A stretch of DNA of 64,000 nucleotides from Drosophila persimilis (GCF_003286085.1 NW_020825298.1:1488001-1552000); one strand, 5' to 3'; shown: positions 29,501 to 44,500, counted from the stretch's first letter. Numbers and translations are program-made. Notes: generated by a model not told the origin, from the sequence alone.

Positions 29501-32500
29501 CTAGAGGATGGCACGAAAGGTAAAAAGTTAGTGTGTGAAAATGAGAATGAGAGGAATCCCATTGGAATCATCCCTAGGGGGCTACTACTCACTGTTGGCA
29601 TCATTCAGGCCTGGACCGCTGCGCTTCTCGAATGTGAGAATAGCATTCGATGAGATGGTTATCTCCTCGCGTAGCTGACCCTCAACCCCTGAGTTGGTGG
29701 CAATGGCTGTCGTGTCGCTTGAGTTGTCGGCTATAGAGCGGCGACGTCGCCCAAAGGCATTGTAGCCACCACAATTGACGGGCTGGCATCGGCCGAAGCA
29801 GACGCGTATGTTGCACTGGAATCGGATGTTGTCGCTCGAGGGGAACTTGAAGGCATTAAAGCTGGCCAGCAGACTGTTGGTGTCCGGGTTATATTCCCAG
29901 TTGCCAAAGATGCTGGTGTCCGTGGCACAGCCGTTCTCGTCTGTCACCAGATACTCGTTCTGGACATTGTCCTCCATGGTCTTGGCTATGCAGGAGCGGG
30001 CAAAGCCACCATAAATAGCTGTGGGGAGAAACATTAGGCGGATACGGTTAGGATACTGTTCAGATGTGGTTTTGGGGTTCAATTTCTTACTGGCTGGCTC
30101 GACATCCACTTGCAGCTTGAGATTGTCGCCGATTTCGGCCGAATTGATCTCCTCGCCCTCGTTGGTGATGATGCGCATCTGGCAGATGGGCGGTGGACCG
30201 GTGTTGGCAATGGTTCCAGCTGTGGTCAGCATAGACACGTTGAAGCCTAGGGTTACGTTCTTCTCGCCCGTCTGGTAGACGCACTTGATGTTGTACGCCT
30301 GGGCCTTGTAGGTGACTAGCTTGGGATGCTTCTGGATGACCAGGACAAAGCTGGCCACATCCTTCACCGCCTGCATGCCACAGCTGCCGAAGTGCACGCG
30401 GAAGATTTCGGTGCGTGGCACCGTCTCGCCGTTCAGATTGACAACACGACGGCAGTCCTCATCCTTGCTGTGGCCCTTTACGTAAAGCACGCCATTGAAG
30501 CCGGGCTCTGTGATGTGGATTTCTACTTGAACACCATCGGCCAGGCAGCTGACGACCATGTCGGGTCTGGGGAAGTCGGTGCGGAAGTTGGTGTGGTTAC
30601 AATGCAGTTCCGGATTGCCCGTGTAGCCCGTAATGCACTGGCACTGGGCACGATGGTTGATGGCATTGCAGAAGGCATTCACTCCACACACCTTGGTCAG
30701 GCAGGGATCCTCGCAGGTCTTGGTATCCAGATTGCAGTACCGATTGTCCGCGCACTGGTCGTTGGTGGTACACTCTGGCGGCTCCTCCGGCTGGCACTCT
30801 CCTCGGGGCGTCAGGCTGTAGCCCAGCTCAATGGGACAGGTGCAGCGACCACGCTCGTCGATGACCATGCCACGCTCTAGAGCGCATATGCAATGGCCGC
30901 TTTCGTCGATGCGGAAGCCTTGCTCCACTTGGCAAGGGGTGCAGTACTCGTAAATGTCCAGAGCGGTGCCCGGTGGGCATACACACTGTCCGTCCACATC
31001 GCGCACGAAGCCCTTTTCGATGACGCAGAGCGATCGCTTGTCGCACTGCACAGCCGCATTGCCGGTGTAGCCCTCGAGGCATTCGCAGATCATGGTCCTT
31101 ACTGGGAGGGTGTCGCGCACGCGGCACTCAGCATTGACGCCGCACGGCTGTGTGGCATTGCAGGGATTCACGCACTCGCCACGCAGACAAGCCTTCTGGC
31201 TGGGGCAGTCGCCGTCGCTAATGCAGATGGGGATATGGCGTTCCGTTTCGCATCCATTGCGTCCGGGTACAGTACCGGGCGGGCAGGCGCATTGCGGACG
31301 ATGCTGATAGACCTTGCAGAGTTCGTCTTGGCCACAGATGGCCGTTGTAGCGCAGGGATCGTTGCACTTGCCGTTCACACACGCTCTGTCCGTGGGACAC
31401 TCGTCGTCGGTGCGGCAGCCCAGTGGCGTGCATCCAAGACGGGCGTTTCCACCATGACCGGGAGCGCATTCGCACACGGCCCGATGATTGATGGCCAAAC
31501 ATTGGGCATTGGAGCCGCATTGTTCACCCTGGCAGGCGGGCACGCAGAGTTGGTTGCGGCACGCATGCGTGCCGGGGCAGTCCGCATTGATGTTGCACTC
31601 GATCTTGGCGCATTCGAACTCGGGATTGCCCTCGTAGCCCTGGCGACAAGTGCATACAGGCTTGTGGTCCTTGATGCGGCACTCGGCGTTCACGCCGCAG
31701 TTGCACGGGTCGCGGCAGATGCCGTTCAGGCAGGACTTGTCGGCGGCACAGTCAGAGTCCGATATGCAACCACCCACCTTGACGATGCCGGTAGTGGGCT
31801 TGCAGCTGCCGCTGCCGCTGCTGATGTATCCATCCGGACAGATGCAGATCATGGTACGTACTGGGGACGTGGGCGTCACCTGGCACTGAGCAGGCCGCTG
31901 GCAGGGCTCCAGGACGAGGCAAGGATCCACGCAGTGCTCGTTGATGCATGCCTGTCGCGAGGGGCAGTCCGTGTCCAGCACGCAGACGGGCTGCGGCTGG
32001 GGACGGCAGTCCACGTAAGGATTGCCAACAAAGTCGGAAGGACAGCGACAGACAGCCAGGTGGTTCTGGGGGCGGCACTCGGCGCGCGGGGCACATGCAT
32101 TGTGGTAGACGCAGGGATTCACGCACTGCTCGTTCTGGCAAGTCTTGTCCGTGGGGCAGTCGTTGTTGCTGCTGCAGCCGATGATGCGGCAGCGTTCGTA
32201 CGGATTGCCGCGGTATCCGCTGAGGCAGCGGCACTGGGCGTGGTTTGACTGCACGAAGCACTCGGCATTGGGTCCGCAGGGGTCGTTGATGAGGCAGGGA
32301 TTGATGCAGTCGCCGTTGATGCAGGCCTTGCCAGAATCGCACTCACCATCCACGCGGCAGCCGATCGAGCGGCAGGCGGCATAGGGATTGCCTTCGAAGC
32401 CATCCTGGCAGCTGCAAACCGCACGATGTTGGGTCACCTGGCAGATGGCGTTGGTGCCACAGTTACATGGGTTGCGGCACTGGCGATGGATGCACGCCTC

Positions 32501-35500
32501 TTGGTCGGGACAATCCTGGTCACTTTCACAGCCCGGTGGACTGGCCAGCACCAGTTGGCGGCACTCGCCACTGGCGTCTGGCACCTGGGACTCGGGACAC
32601 TCGCAGACCATGGTCCGCACTGGGACACTATCGAGGACACTGCACTGGGCGGTGCGGGCACAGGGGGAGAGTTCGGTGCATGGGTTCTGGCACTTGGCAT
32701 CGATGCAGGCCAGACCGCTGGGACAGTCACCATCATCGCGGCACACGGGCTCCACGGGTCGGCGTTCGCAGTAGGCATACGGATTGCCCAGAGGCATTTG
32801 CTCCGGACAGCGGCAGACGGCTCGATGCTGCAGGGCCTGACAGATGGCATTCTGGGCGCAGGGATTCTGTTGGCCACACGGATCCACGCACTGGTTGGAT
32901 ACACAGGCCAGGTTCGAGGCACAGTCGTAGTCCGAGTGGCATTCGAGGCGCAGACAGCGCACGAATGGATCTCCCTCCAGGCCAGCGGGACAACGACAGT
33001 TGGCACGATGATTGTGTCCGTAGCATTCGGCATTCAATGCACAGGGATCGACCACCAGGCAAGGATTGATGCATTCGCGATTCAAGCACTGCTTGTCACC
33101 ACTGCACTCGTCATCCGATTGGCAGCCAATGGCCACGCAGCCGAACTGGGCATTGCCCGAGAATCCTGGCTTGCAGTAGCAGATGGGACGATGGTTCTTA
33201 ACGCTGCATTCGGCATTCGGTCCGCAGTTGCAGGGACTGACGCACTGGGCATTGATGCACGCCTCTGTCACAGGACAATCGCTACTGGACTTGCAGCCGA
33301 CGGTTATCACATCAGAAGCTGTACGAAGGAAAGTGTTGGAATTACAATCTATTGGAATTGGGACTTTATGAGCTGTGTACGTACGTGGCAGACAGCGATC
33401 CTTGGGATTGCCCGAATAGCCAGGCGGGCAGCGGCAGATGGCCTTCCTCTGCTGCACATGGCAGTAGGCACCGATGCCGCAGGCATCCGCAGCACATGGA
33501 CTCACACACAATTCGTTGCGGCACGTCTTGTCCCTGGGGCAGTCGTCATCTCGCGTACAGCCTGGCTCTGGACTCTTCGGCAGGCCGATCTCTGTGGAAT
33601 AGCATTCGATGCGAGGATTGCCCTGGTAGCCGGCGGGACAGCTGCACTGTGCATAGTGATCCCGCGATGTACATTGGGCATTGACGCCACACTTTTCGAG
33701 GCGGCAGGCGTCCAGGCAGTTTCCATTCGAACAGACCTCAGGATTGGCGCACTCGGAGCTGTGCTGACAGCCACCACTGGGCGGGGCAATGGGTCTCCTG
33801 ATGGCCACACAGTTGCCCGCGTTATCGGTGACCGTGTCGCTGGGACACTTGCAGATCATGGTGCGAAGTGGCAGGGTATCGAGGACGGCACAGGTCTGTT
33901 GGGGACTGCACACATGAGGAGTAGCACAAGGATCTGCACAGCGTTCGTTGATGCAGGCAAGCTTTGAGGGACACTCGGCATCCTGTGTGCACTCCGGAGC
34001 CTGTGGGGTTCGCTGTGGCATATCGCACTGGACAAACGGATTGCCCTGGTATCCTGCGCGGCACTCACACTGCGGCTGATGGCGTCGACCCACACAGATG
34101 GCGTTCAAAGCACAGGTCTCCTGCTCGCAGACGGGCCGGCAAACGCGGTTTAGGCGGTCGCAGGCTTCGTGATCGGCGCAATCCTCGTTGTATTGACAAT
34201 GGCCGGTTATGCAGGCCACGAAGGGACTGCCCTGAGTGCCGGCCGGACAGCTGCAGACAGCCTGGTGATTCTGTGGCAAACATTGGGCTCCACTGCCGCA
34301 ACGCACTTGTCCATGGGTGCAGGGATTCACGCAGTTCTCGTTCAAACAAGCCTTGTCGTAGGGACAATCGGCATTGATTTTGCATTCAGCTGTGAAATAA
34401 AGAGTTTGTTTAGGTATCTTAGGACTTGTCAAGAGTCTCTCCACTTACGTTTGTAACATTGGACTTGCGGATCACCGCCCCAGCCAGCGGGACAGTAGCA
34501 TGTGGGACGAGAGTTCTGCACACGACATTCGGCATTGCCGGCACAAGGATTGGCCTCGGCACATGGGTCCTGGCAACGCTTATTGATGCACGCCGTGGTT
34601 GGCGTGCACTCAGAGTCGTGTGTGCATCCAGCTGTGATTTGAGCTGCATAGGACCATATCATAAATAAAACGCAATCGATATAGAGGCTTCAATGGGTCT
34701 TACGTGGCTGGTAGCAATTGGTGAACGGATCTCCTTGGGTGCCTTGAGGGCAGCTGCAAATGGCGCGATGCTGCTGGGCCAGACACTGGGCTGTTCGGGC
34801 GCAAGGGGAGCCATCCAGGCAGGGATTGACACAGTTGCCAGCGCGACAGGCTTCCGTATCCTGGCACTGATCGTGCGATGTGCAGCCCAGGTCTTGAGCG
34901 GGTTCTAGTGCAGAGGAAAATGCAAAAGATTAGCAGGGTTTTGGTAGTACAATTAGACATGGTATTGGCATGTGCAAGAGTTAAGAGTTATAGAGTGCTT
35001 GCTAATATATGTACAACTGCAAAGGTGGTGCATATATGCTCGAAAGATCGGGTATCAAAGAATCAGAGATATATATATTATATTTTTCAGCACTTTACAC
35101 ACAACTAAAACTCTGCTGCAATGAGAGAGAAGCAAACTCAAAAGTAAAGCAAAAAGCAGAATTAATCAATGATCGATCCTGGACTTGGACCGATGCCTCA
35201 CCTTTGCGACATCCAATGTCGGCATCACCCACATAGCCAGGCTCACAGCGGCACGTCATGGTGCGCAGGGGCAGTGTGTCGACCACGTCGCAGATGGCAT
35301 TGGCGCCACACGGATGGGTCACAGCGCATGGGTTCTTGCATTCGCCTGAGAAGCAGGCCAGCTTGCTGGGACACTCGGCATCCATGGTGCAGCCCTCGGG
35401 TTGCACGGGCACCAGGTCACAGCGTATGGCGGGATTTCCACTGAAGCCGGCCGGGCAGCGGCACTGGGCGCGATGGTTGTCCACACGACACTGGGCACCG

Positions 35501-38500
35501 ATGCCGCAGTTGCACGGATCCTCGCATCTCTCGTTGCGGCAGGCCAAATGGAACGAGCACTCGTCGTCGCTTCGGCACTCCGGTCGCTCGCAGCGCACCA
35601 GAGGATTGCCGCGGTATCCATCCGGACAGTGGCAGCGCGCGCGGTGGTTGAAGTCGGCGCGACAGGTGGCTCCTGCGCCGCACTGGGTGAAGCTGCAGGG
35701 ATCCACACACTTTTCGTTGATGCAGGCCTCGGTAGGGGCGCATTCGGTGTCGGAGCGACAGCCGAGTAGATAGCAATGCTGCAGGGCATTGCCCGAGTAT
35801 CCCTCGTTGCAGACGCACAGCGGACGATGGAGCTGGACATGGCAGCGGGCCTGTTGGGCGCAGAGATTGGTCTGCTCGCAGGGATTTCTGCACACCTGGT
35901 TGATGCAGGCCTTGTCATTGGTGCATTCTGCATCGCTGACGCACTCCGGCTTCGGGGGCTCCAGCTGTGGGATCTGCCGCAGACACTGGGCGTATGGCGA
36001 GCCATAGAAGTCGGGTGGACAGCTGCAGACAGCTTTGTGGTTGATGGCACGACAGATGGCATTGAGGCCGCAGGCCTGCAGACACGGGTCGCGGCACTTC
36101 TGGCTAACGCAGGCGCGATCGCGGGAGCAGTCCTCGTTGATCACACACTCAGGATAGCTGCAGGTGGCAGCGCCATTGTGGACACGACAGATGCCGTTGC
36201 TGCGACAGGGCGATGGGTTGCAGGGATCCACTGGCTCTGCTTGGCGCGGTGTCTCGCACTGGACGAACGGATTACCCACCATGTTGGCGGGGCAACTGCA
36301 GACGGGGCTGTGGTTGATGGTCTGACATACGGCTCCGTAGCCGCATTCGCCCACGCAGGCATCCACGCACTTGGCATTGATGCAGGCCTTATCCTTGGCG
36401 CAGTCCGAGCTCAGAGTGCACTCCGGGCGACAGCCCTGGGCCAGAGGATTCCCAAAGAATCCTGGCAAACACTCACACACGGCCTTCTCGCTCTGCACTC
36501 GGCACACGGAGTTGGGTCCACACGGCGAGGGATAGCAGGGATCGGAGACAGGTGGTGGGGCCAGCAGGCGCGTGCACTGCACAAAGGCATTGCCCGTGTA
36601 TCCTGCCGGACAGGAGCAGATCGGTATGTGGTTGTTCATGTTGCACATCGCCTCCAGGCCGCACACTCCCGGGCAGGGATCCACGCATTTGCTGCGCACA
36701 CAGGCCCTGTTCGCAGGACACTCGGAGTTGCCCACGCACTCGGGGCGACAGCCCTCGTAGGGATTCCCTATATACTCCTGCTGGCTGCATTCGCACACAT
36801 AGCTCTGGCCGGTCACACGGCAGTCGGCATTGGTGCCGCAGGGCGATGGATAGCAGGGGTTCTTCGGTGTGGCTGGTGGCTCCTGCAATGGTGGTTCTGC
36901 AAAGGGTAAAGATTACGGAAAAATTTGGTTAAATGGAATCCTACAGGTGGAGGTCGGTCCCTGCCTGAATACAATATGCAAACTTGTTTCGGGGTCGGGG
37001 AATGGGAATGGGCATGGGCGGTGGGGAAGGAGAGAGTCTTATTCTTACTTTGGCACAGGCGGAAAGGATCCCCGGTCATGCCGCTGGGGCACTGACAGTT
37101 GGGCGTGTGCAGCCGGACCACGCATAGGGCGTTCTGGCCACAGCTGCCGGGACAGGGATCGGTGCAGCGCTGATTGATGCAGGCCATGCTATTGGAGCAC
37201 TCGTCGTTGCTGACACACTCGGGTCGGCAGTTGGGAGGTGTGCCCTGGAACTCTGGCAAGCAGCGGCACTGCGCCTGACCCTTCTCATTGCTGCACTGGG
37301 AGTTGGGGCCGCAGGGCGATGGGTAGCAGGGATCGCGCACAGCATTGGATTCGGGTCTTCGCACAATCACGAGATGACACTGGGAGTAGGCATTGCCGGT
37401 GTAACCGGGACTGCACTCGCAGTGCGCTCTGTGCTGCACCGCCTGGCAGATGGCATTGAGACCGCATTGTCCTGGACAGGGATCCACACATTTCTGGTTG
37501 ATGCACGCGTGCACCTGGGAGCAGTCGGAGCTGGCGTAGCACTCCGGACGGCAGTTGGGAGGCTGACCGAAGTAGCCCGCCAGGCAGGAGCAGATGGCCA
37601 CGTCGTTTCTCTCCAGGCATTGGGCGTTGTCTCCGCATGGTGATGGATGGCAGGGATTGGGCGGACGCGCTGGGGGCTCATCGCGCAGCGGGGAGCAGGA
37701 CACAAACGCGTTGCCCGTCATTCGCTCAGGACAGTGGCACATCGCAATATGGTTGACGGCATTGCAGAGGGCATTCGGTGCACAGTTTCCTGGGCAGGGA
37801 TCGACGCACTTTTGTCGCACGCAGGCCCTGTTCCTCGGACAGTCCGAGTTCAGGACGCACTCGGGCCGGCAGCCAGTGTACGGATCGCCCTGATATTCGG
37901 GCAGACACGAGCACTGACCATCGCGGCACTGGGCATTGGCGCCGCAGGGTGACGGCTGGCACGGATCGGAGATCGGAGCTGTAAAAGAGGTTTGGCCGGG
38001 ATTAGAAGAGACCACATAGGGGGCTGTAAAATGGAGGGCTGGCATACTCGTCGGGGGCGGCGTTGGTGGCACGATCCGACAGCTGGTGAATGGATCTCCG
38101 GTATAGCCACTGGGACACGAGCAGCTCGGCGTGTGATTGATCACGTTGCAGAGGGCGGCAAAGCCGCAGGCACCCGGACAGGGGTCGCGACACTTCTCGT
38201 TGATGCACGCCTGGCTGCTGGGACACTCCGCATTGATGGTGCACTCGGGCCGGCAGTTGGGAGCAGCGCCCACATAATTGGGCAGGCAGCTGCAGCTGGC
38301 TCCTCCGTTCACCTCCCGACACTGGGAGTAAGGTCCACAGGGCGAGGGATAACAGGGATCACGAGGAGGGTCCTCCGACTTTGGTGGCTTTGGTGGTGGG
38401 GGATTGGGCAGACAGCGGGTCAAGGCATCGCCCGTGAACCCGGGCAGACACGAGCAGAGCGGACTGTGATTCCTCACATGACACTGGGCGTTCAGACCAC

Positions 38501-41500
38501 AGGAGCCGGGACAGGGATCCTGGCACTTCTGATTGATGCACGCCTTGTCCGCAGGACACTCGGCACTGATCACACACTCGGGACGGCAGGCGGGCGGCGT
38601 GCCTACAAACTCGGGCAGACAGGAGCATATGGCCTGGCCCTGGGACTCGCGACACTGGGCATTGGCACCGCATGGCGATGGCTGGCAGGGATTCACGTAT
38701 TCCGGAGGCGTGGCTATTTAGGAGGTTGAGAATATTGGAGTATTTAGAATTCGTACAAATCACATGACCATGGCGAAGCGTTTAGCGATTAAAAAGGCAA
38801 CCAAAAGCGTATATAGTTTCGTAAAAAGCTAGCATATTGTCACAGAGCATTTTAGACGCGAAATTCGAAAGCGTTCAGGGCGGCAACGGTGGGCAAGGAG
38901 CAAAAATAAACAGCACCATGCCCACGACGTTTAATAGACTTTATCAGATGTACCCTATGGTAGGCTAAGTGTCGGGCACTGCGTTGTTTGGAAGTCGCAT
39001 TATGGCAAAGAGCTAGCATTTTCGATGAGAGATTCGATGGATTTAGGGGTTTACCGATGATAAAGAGATGACCGAATAAAGAGAAGGCGTAAGACTGAGA
39101 ATTGAGTACTGCATTTTGGAGGAATTGAGCACAGCGTTGTTTTTCAAAGAGAGCGGAAGTGGCATCAATATCGGGACTATATGGAGGTAGCTTATTCGAA
39201 GAGAGACTGGATGGGTTTAGGGGTTTAACGATGATGCTTAAGGTTACCTTGCCTACCTAAGGTTAGCCCTCTCTATATGCCGTCATCTCCTTGACGGCAT
39301 ATAGAGAGGGCTAAGAAGGCATAAGACTGAGAATTTAGAGCTGAATTTTGAAGGAATTGAGCACTGCGTTGTTTTTTAGAGAGAGTGGAAGTGGCATTAA
39401 GATCGGGTTTATATGGAGGTAGCTTATTCGATAAGAGACTCGATGGATTTAGGGGTTTAACGATGATGCTTAAGGTTACAAGGAGATGACGGCATATAGA
39501 GAGGGCTGAGAAGGCATAAGACTGAGAATTGAGTACTGCATTGTTGTTTAGAGCAAGAGGAAAGAGACGCATTAGGATTAGGGCGATTCTTAGAGTTCGT
39601 TTCTTACGTTCATGTTGCACCCTACGACATGCGAGGTAGGGATTTCCAATAAAACCCTCGTGGCACTCGCAGACGGGGCTGTGATTAATGGCCAGACAAT
39701 GGGCATTGGGGCCGCAGGCACCGGGACAGGGATCGCGACACTTCTCGCCGAGGCACGCTCTGTCACTTCTGCAATCCGAATTGACCGTACACTCGGGGCG
39801 ACAGATCTCATACGGATTGCCGTAATAATCGGGCAGACACTGGCATACGCTCATATCATGGTTGGGTCGACAAATGGCATTGATGCCGCAAGGACTGGGT
39901 TGGCAAGGTACAGGCACAGGTACAACCACATCCCTCACGGGCGCAGGACGAGCACAAATGCTATACGCATTGCCCACGTAGCCCTCGGGGCAATAGCAGA
40001 TGGGGCTGTGGGACACCACACGGCAAAGAGCCAGTTGGCCACAGGTGCCAGGGCACGGATCGATGCACTTATGGTTTCTGCATGCCTTGTCGGCTGGACA
40101 GTCGGCGCTGCTTACGCACTCGGGCCGACAGTGGGGTGGGGTTCCCCTGGGGTATTGGGGCAGGCATGAGCAGCGGGCAGAGCCGCCTGCCGTGGCCTGA
40201 CACTCGGAGTGGGGGCCACAAGGTGAGGGCAGACATGGGTTAACTTCGTCGCGAGGAGGTGGTGGCAAAACTGAAAGAGTAAGACGTGAGATCAGGATGG
40301 GGTTTGGGTTTGGGTTTAAGTTTGGGTTTAGAGGGTTCTCCGGCATACCTATGGGCTGACACGATAGCAAGGGGTTGCCCGTGAGATGGGGCGGACACAG
40401 ACAGCGGGGACTGTGGCTCTGCACGTGGCATATGGCCCGTATGCCGCATGCCCCCGGGCAGGGATCGTGACACTTGAGATTCAGGCAATACTTGTCCAGA
40501 GCACAATCGGAGTTCGAGGTGCATTCGGGACGACAGGCGGGTGGTGTGCCAATGTATCCCGGGAGGCAGTAGCAAATCGCCTGCTCATGATAGGCCCGAC
40601 AGTTGGCATTGGTTCCACATGGCGAAGGTCGGCACGGATTGATGGGCGTACGCTGTGGTATCACCGCGGGCAATGTGGTTGGAGGCGGCTCTGTTGTGGC
40701 TGGGATGGGATCGCAGCGCACAAAGGCATCGCCTTGCATTCTATCCGGGCAGGAGCAGGTCGCCAAATGGTTGTAGACATGGCAGAGTGCGTTCAGTCCG
40801 CATGTTCCTGGACAGGGGTCCTGGCACTTTTGATTGATGCATGCCTTGTCCCGGGCACACTCTGTGTTCAGGACGCACTCTGGACGACAGCCAAAGTAGG
40901 GATCGCCTCGGTATTCCGGCAGGCAACGGCATTTCTCATCATGACACACCGCATTGGGTCCGCATACCGAAGGATAACAGGGATCCTTTTGGACTATGGG
41001 TTCATGCTGTATCGGTGTTGGTTGGCAGGAAACGAAAGGATCTCCTGTGTATCCAGAGCGACAGAAGCAATGGGGCACATGTTCATGCACTCGACACACT
41101 GCCTCATAGCCGCATGATCCCGGGCAGGGATCGCGACACTTTTCATTTATGCACGCCAGCGCCGAGGGACAGTCAGATTGGACGACACACTCCGGCCGAC
41201 AGTTGGGCGGAGTTCCTCTGTAGTTGGGCAGACAGACGCACGCGGCCGCTCCAAAGCGATTGTGGCACTGCGAGTACGGTCCGCAGGGCGATGGGTAGCA
41301 GGGATTGAACTCGAAAACGGGCCTTGCCACACCATAGTTGGGTCGACGAGTGGGTCCTGGTTGTGCTACGGATGGTATGTTGATAATTCCAGGTGTAGGT
41401 TGGGGTTGTGGCTGTGGCCTCTGAGTCTCGTTGTTGACATCGAACATAGGTTGTTGGGGTGCCGCAGGAGAAGGTTGTGGCACCGAAGGGATATTTACCA

Positions 41501-44500
41501 CTCCGGGAGTAGGTACATAAATCGGTGGTGATGGTTGTGATGGTATATTGATCACTCCAGGCACAGGTTTTGGTACGGGAGTTGGGTAACTGACGTCCTG
41601 GACAGGCGGATTCTGTGACGGATACGTGGGCTGTGGCACCGAAGGAATGTTTACCACTCCGGGAGTTGGTACATAAATCGTTGGTGATGGTTGTGATGGT
41701 ATATTGATCGCTCCAGGCACAGGTTTTGGTACGGGAGTTGGGTAACTGACGTCCTGGATAGGTGGATTCTGTGACGGATACGTGGGCTGTGGCACCGAAG
41801 GAATGTTTACCACTCCGGGAGCTGGTACATGCGGTGGTGATGGTTGTGATGGTATATTGATCACACTTGGCGTTGATGAAGGAACTGGATGTGGCTCAGA
41901 AGGCACGATTATAACTCCTGTAATAGGATTTGGTTGTGGTGTTGGATAGCTAACGTCCTGAATAGGTGTTGGATTCTGTGTTGGATATGTAGGCTGTGGC
42001 ACTGAAGGAATGTTGATAACTCCAGGAATTTCTATAACTGTCGGTGGTGATGGTTGTGACGGAATATTGATCACACCAGGAATCGACGACGGCACTGGCT
42101 GTGGCGCGGAAGGAATATTTACAACTCCTGGTGCAGGAGAGGGAATTGGTTGCGGTGTTGGATAGCTAACATCATGGATCGGTGGATTATAAGTTGGATA
42201 CGTGGGCTGTGGCACTGAAGGTATGTTTACAACTCCGGGAGTTGGTACAATATTCGGTGGTGATGGTTGTGACGGAATATTGATCACTCCAGGCACAGGA
42301 TTTGGCACAGGAGTTGGTTGTGACACAGAATGCACGTTTATGACACCCGGCACGGGACTTGGTCGTTGTGTCGGGTAGCTAACATCATGAATGGGTGGAT
42401 TCGGATGCGGATACGTAGGCTGTGGCATCGAAGGAATGTTTACTACACCCGGTTGTGGTTGTGGGTGTGGAGTTGGCCTTGGTGGAGCCGGAACATATAT
42501 TGGTTGCTGGGGCACCGGGTATACTGGCCGGGGAGGCGAGGGTATATTGATGACACCTGGTATCGACGGCGGCGGTGGATAGTACACGTCGTATATGGCA
42601 GGGCTCTGCACAATCGGCGGCTGAGGGGAGGGATACACTTGTTGCGGCGGCACAGAAGGAACATTGATCACTCCCGGCTGTGGTGCAGGTGTCACAGGGC
42701 TCACAGGTGACGGTGTAAATATTGGACGTTGCGATACAGGTGCCACAGGCTGCGGCAGAGATGGGATATTCACTATCACTGGCCTCTGGGGCACTGGGGA
42801 GTGTGGCGTGGGGTAGTTCACATCGTAAACTGGCGGCTGGGGTGTGGGATACACTGGTTGCACCACGGATGGTATATTTACAACACCAACAGGTCTTTCA
42901 GGGATCGGTGTCTGAGGCGTTGGATAATGGACGCCATGAATGGGAGGCCGGGGCTGCGGTACAGAGGGAATATTAATTATTCCTGGCTGTGGTGCAGGTG
43001 GCACAGAGTTCAAGGGTGTTGACAAATAAACTGGCGGTTGATGCGACGGCGGTATCGGTTGCGGTACAGAAGGAATATTAAACACTCCCGGCTGTGGTGC
43101 TGGTGTCGGTTGCGGTACAGAAGGAATATTAATCACTCCCGGCTGTGGTGCAGGTGTCGGTTGCGGTACAGAAGGAATATTAACCACTCCCGGCTGTGGT
43201 GCAGGTGTCGGTTGCGGTTGCGGTACGGAAGGTATATTCACAATTCCGGGTGCCGGTTGAGAATGAGGAATCGTAGGATGATTTACATCGTAGATCGGTG
43301 GCTGGGGTGATGGGTAGACAGGTTGGGGCACCGAAGGTATATTAACGACTCCTGGCTGCGGCGAAGGGTGTGGCACTGAAGGAATATTGACAACTCCAGG
43401 TTGCTGGTGACTCGGTGTCTGGGGCGTGGGATAGTTCACATCGTAAACGGGCGGCTGGGGTGACGGATACACTGGCTGTGGCACGGAGGGAATGTTCACT
43501 ATTCCAGGCTGTGGTGCAGGTGTGGCGTTCGCCGGCGTTGGTATAAATACTGGTCGTTTCGGAACTACAGGCACGGGCTGTGGCACAGAAGGAATATTTA
43601 CTATTCCTCCTGGCTGTTGTGGAACCGAAGATGGATAGTTGACAACTCCAGGCTGCTGTTGAATCGGTGTTTCGGGTGACGGAACATTGGAAATCGTCGG
43701 TTGTGGCGAAGGATACGTGGGGATGTTTACAACTCCTGGTTGTTGTGGAATTGATTGTGGAGGGTATTGTGGTCTTGGGTACTGGACATCATGGATGGGT
43801 GGCTGGTTGGGGATATTGACAATTCCCGGCTGCGGTTGTTGAATGTACACCAATCCGGGAATTGCAACTGGATAGGGTGGTGATGGGGTGTCGTATATCT
43901 GTTGGGGTCTTTCGGCTGTCGCGGCTGTCGGGAAATGAGTGACCAAGGGATTGGGGTTGTTAGGCTTTGAACCGTTTATACTATCGGCGATTGTATTCTT
44001 ACGTCTGGTGGGGATCTCGTAGCAACGGGTGAGCGGATCACCGGTGTGCGAGGCGATGCAGTAGCAGATGGGACTGTGATAATGCACCCGGCACACGGCA
44101 TTCAAGCCGCAGATTCCTGGACAGGGATCGACGCACTTGAGATGGATACACGCCCTGTCAAGGGCACACTCTGAGTTCAAAGTACACTCGGGACGACACT
44201 GGGGCGGGGTTCCGTAGAAATCGGGCAGACAGGAGCAAACGGCTTGGTCATTCGATGGCTGACACCTGGCATTGGGTCCACAGGGCGAGGGATCACATGG
44301 AGTTAAGGGTGCTGGGGCGGACGAAAGGATTAGACTGGGAGTCGATGGGGGATTGCATGTTGGATGCTTACATTCCTGGACAACGGGCAGCGGGGCGCAG
44401 TAGACCAGAGGATTACCCGTGTAGCCGCTGAAGCACTGGCAATGGGGCAAATGATCCAGGACGTGGCACTCGGCGTTGAGGCCGCAGGTGCCGGGGCACG

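Noticed and set aside
33319-33384. Taking the 66-nt segment as coding because the frame runs through it
   Set aside because: It has GT/TACAG ends, phase 1 like every other dp intron, and its translation lacks cysteines and interrupts a module boundary; it is treated as an intron, though retention would keep the frame.
30893-33967. Long open frames on the plus strand (30893-32248, 451 codons; 32426-33967, 513 codons) opposite dumpy
   Set aside because: They are antisense shadows of repetitive EGF/DPY codons. Their translations are Ala/Gly-rich with no domain, and they mirror the module periodicity of dp.
41345-43905. Regular short repeats resembling a CRISPR-like or satellite array
   Set aside because: The repeats are coding, in one continuous frame inside a dp exon, with no spacers of constant length; this is a eukaryotic protein repeat.
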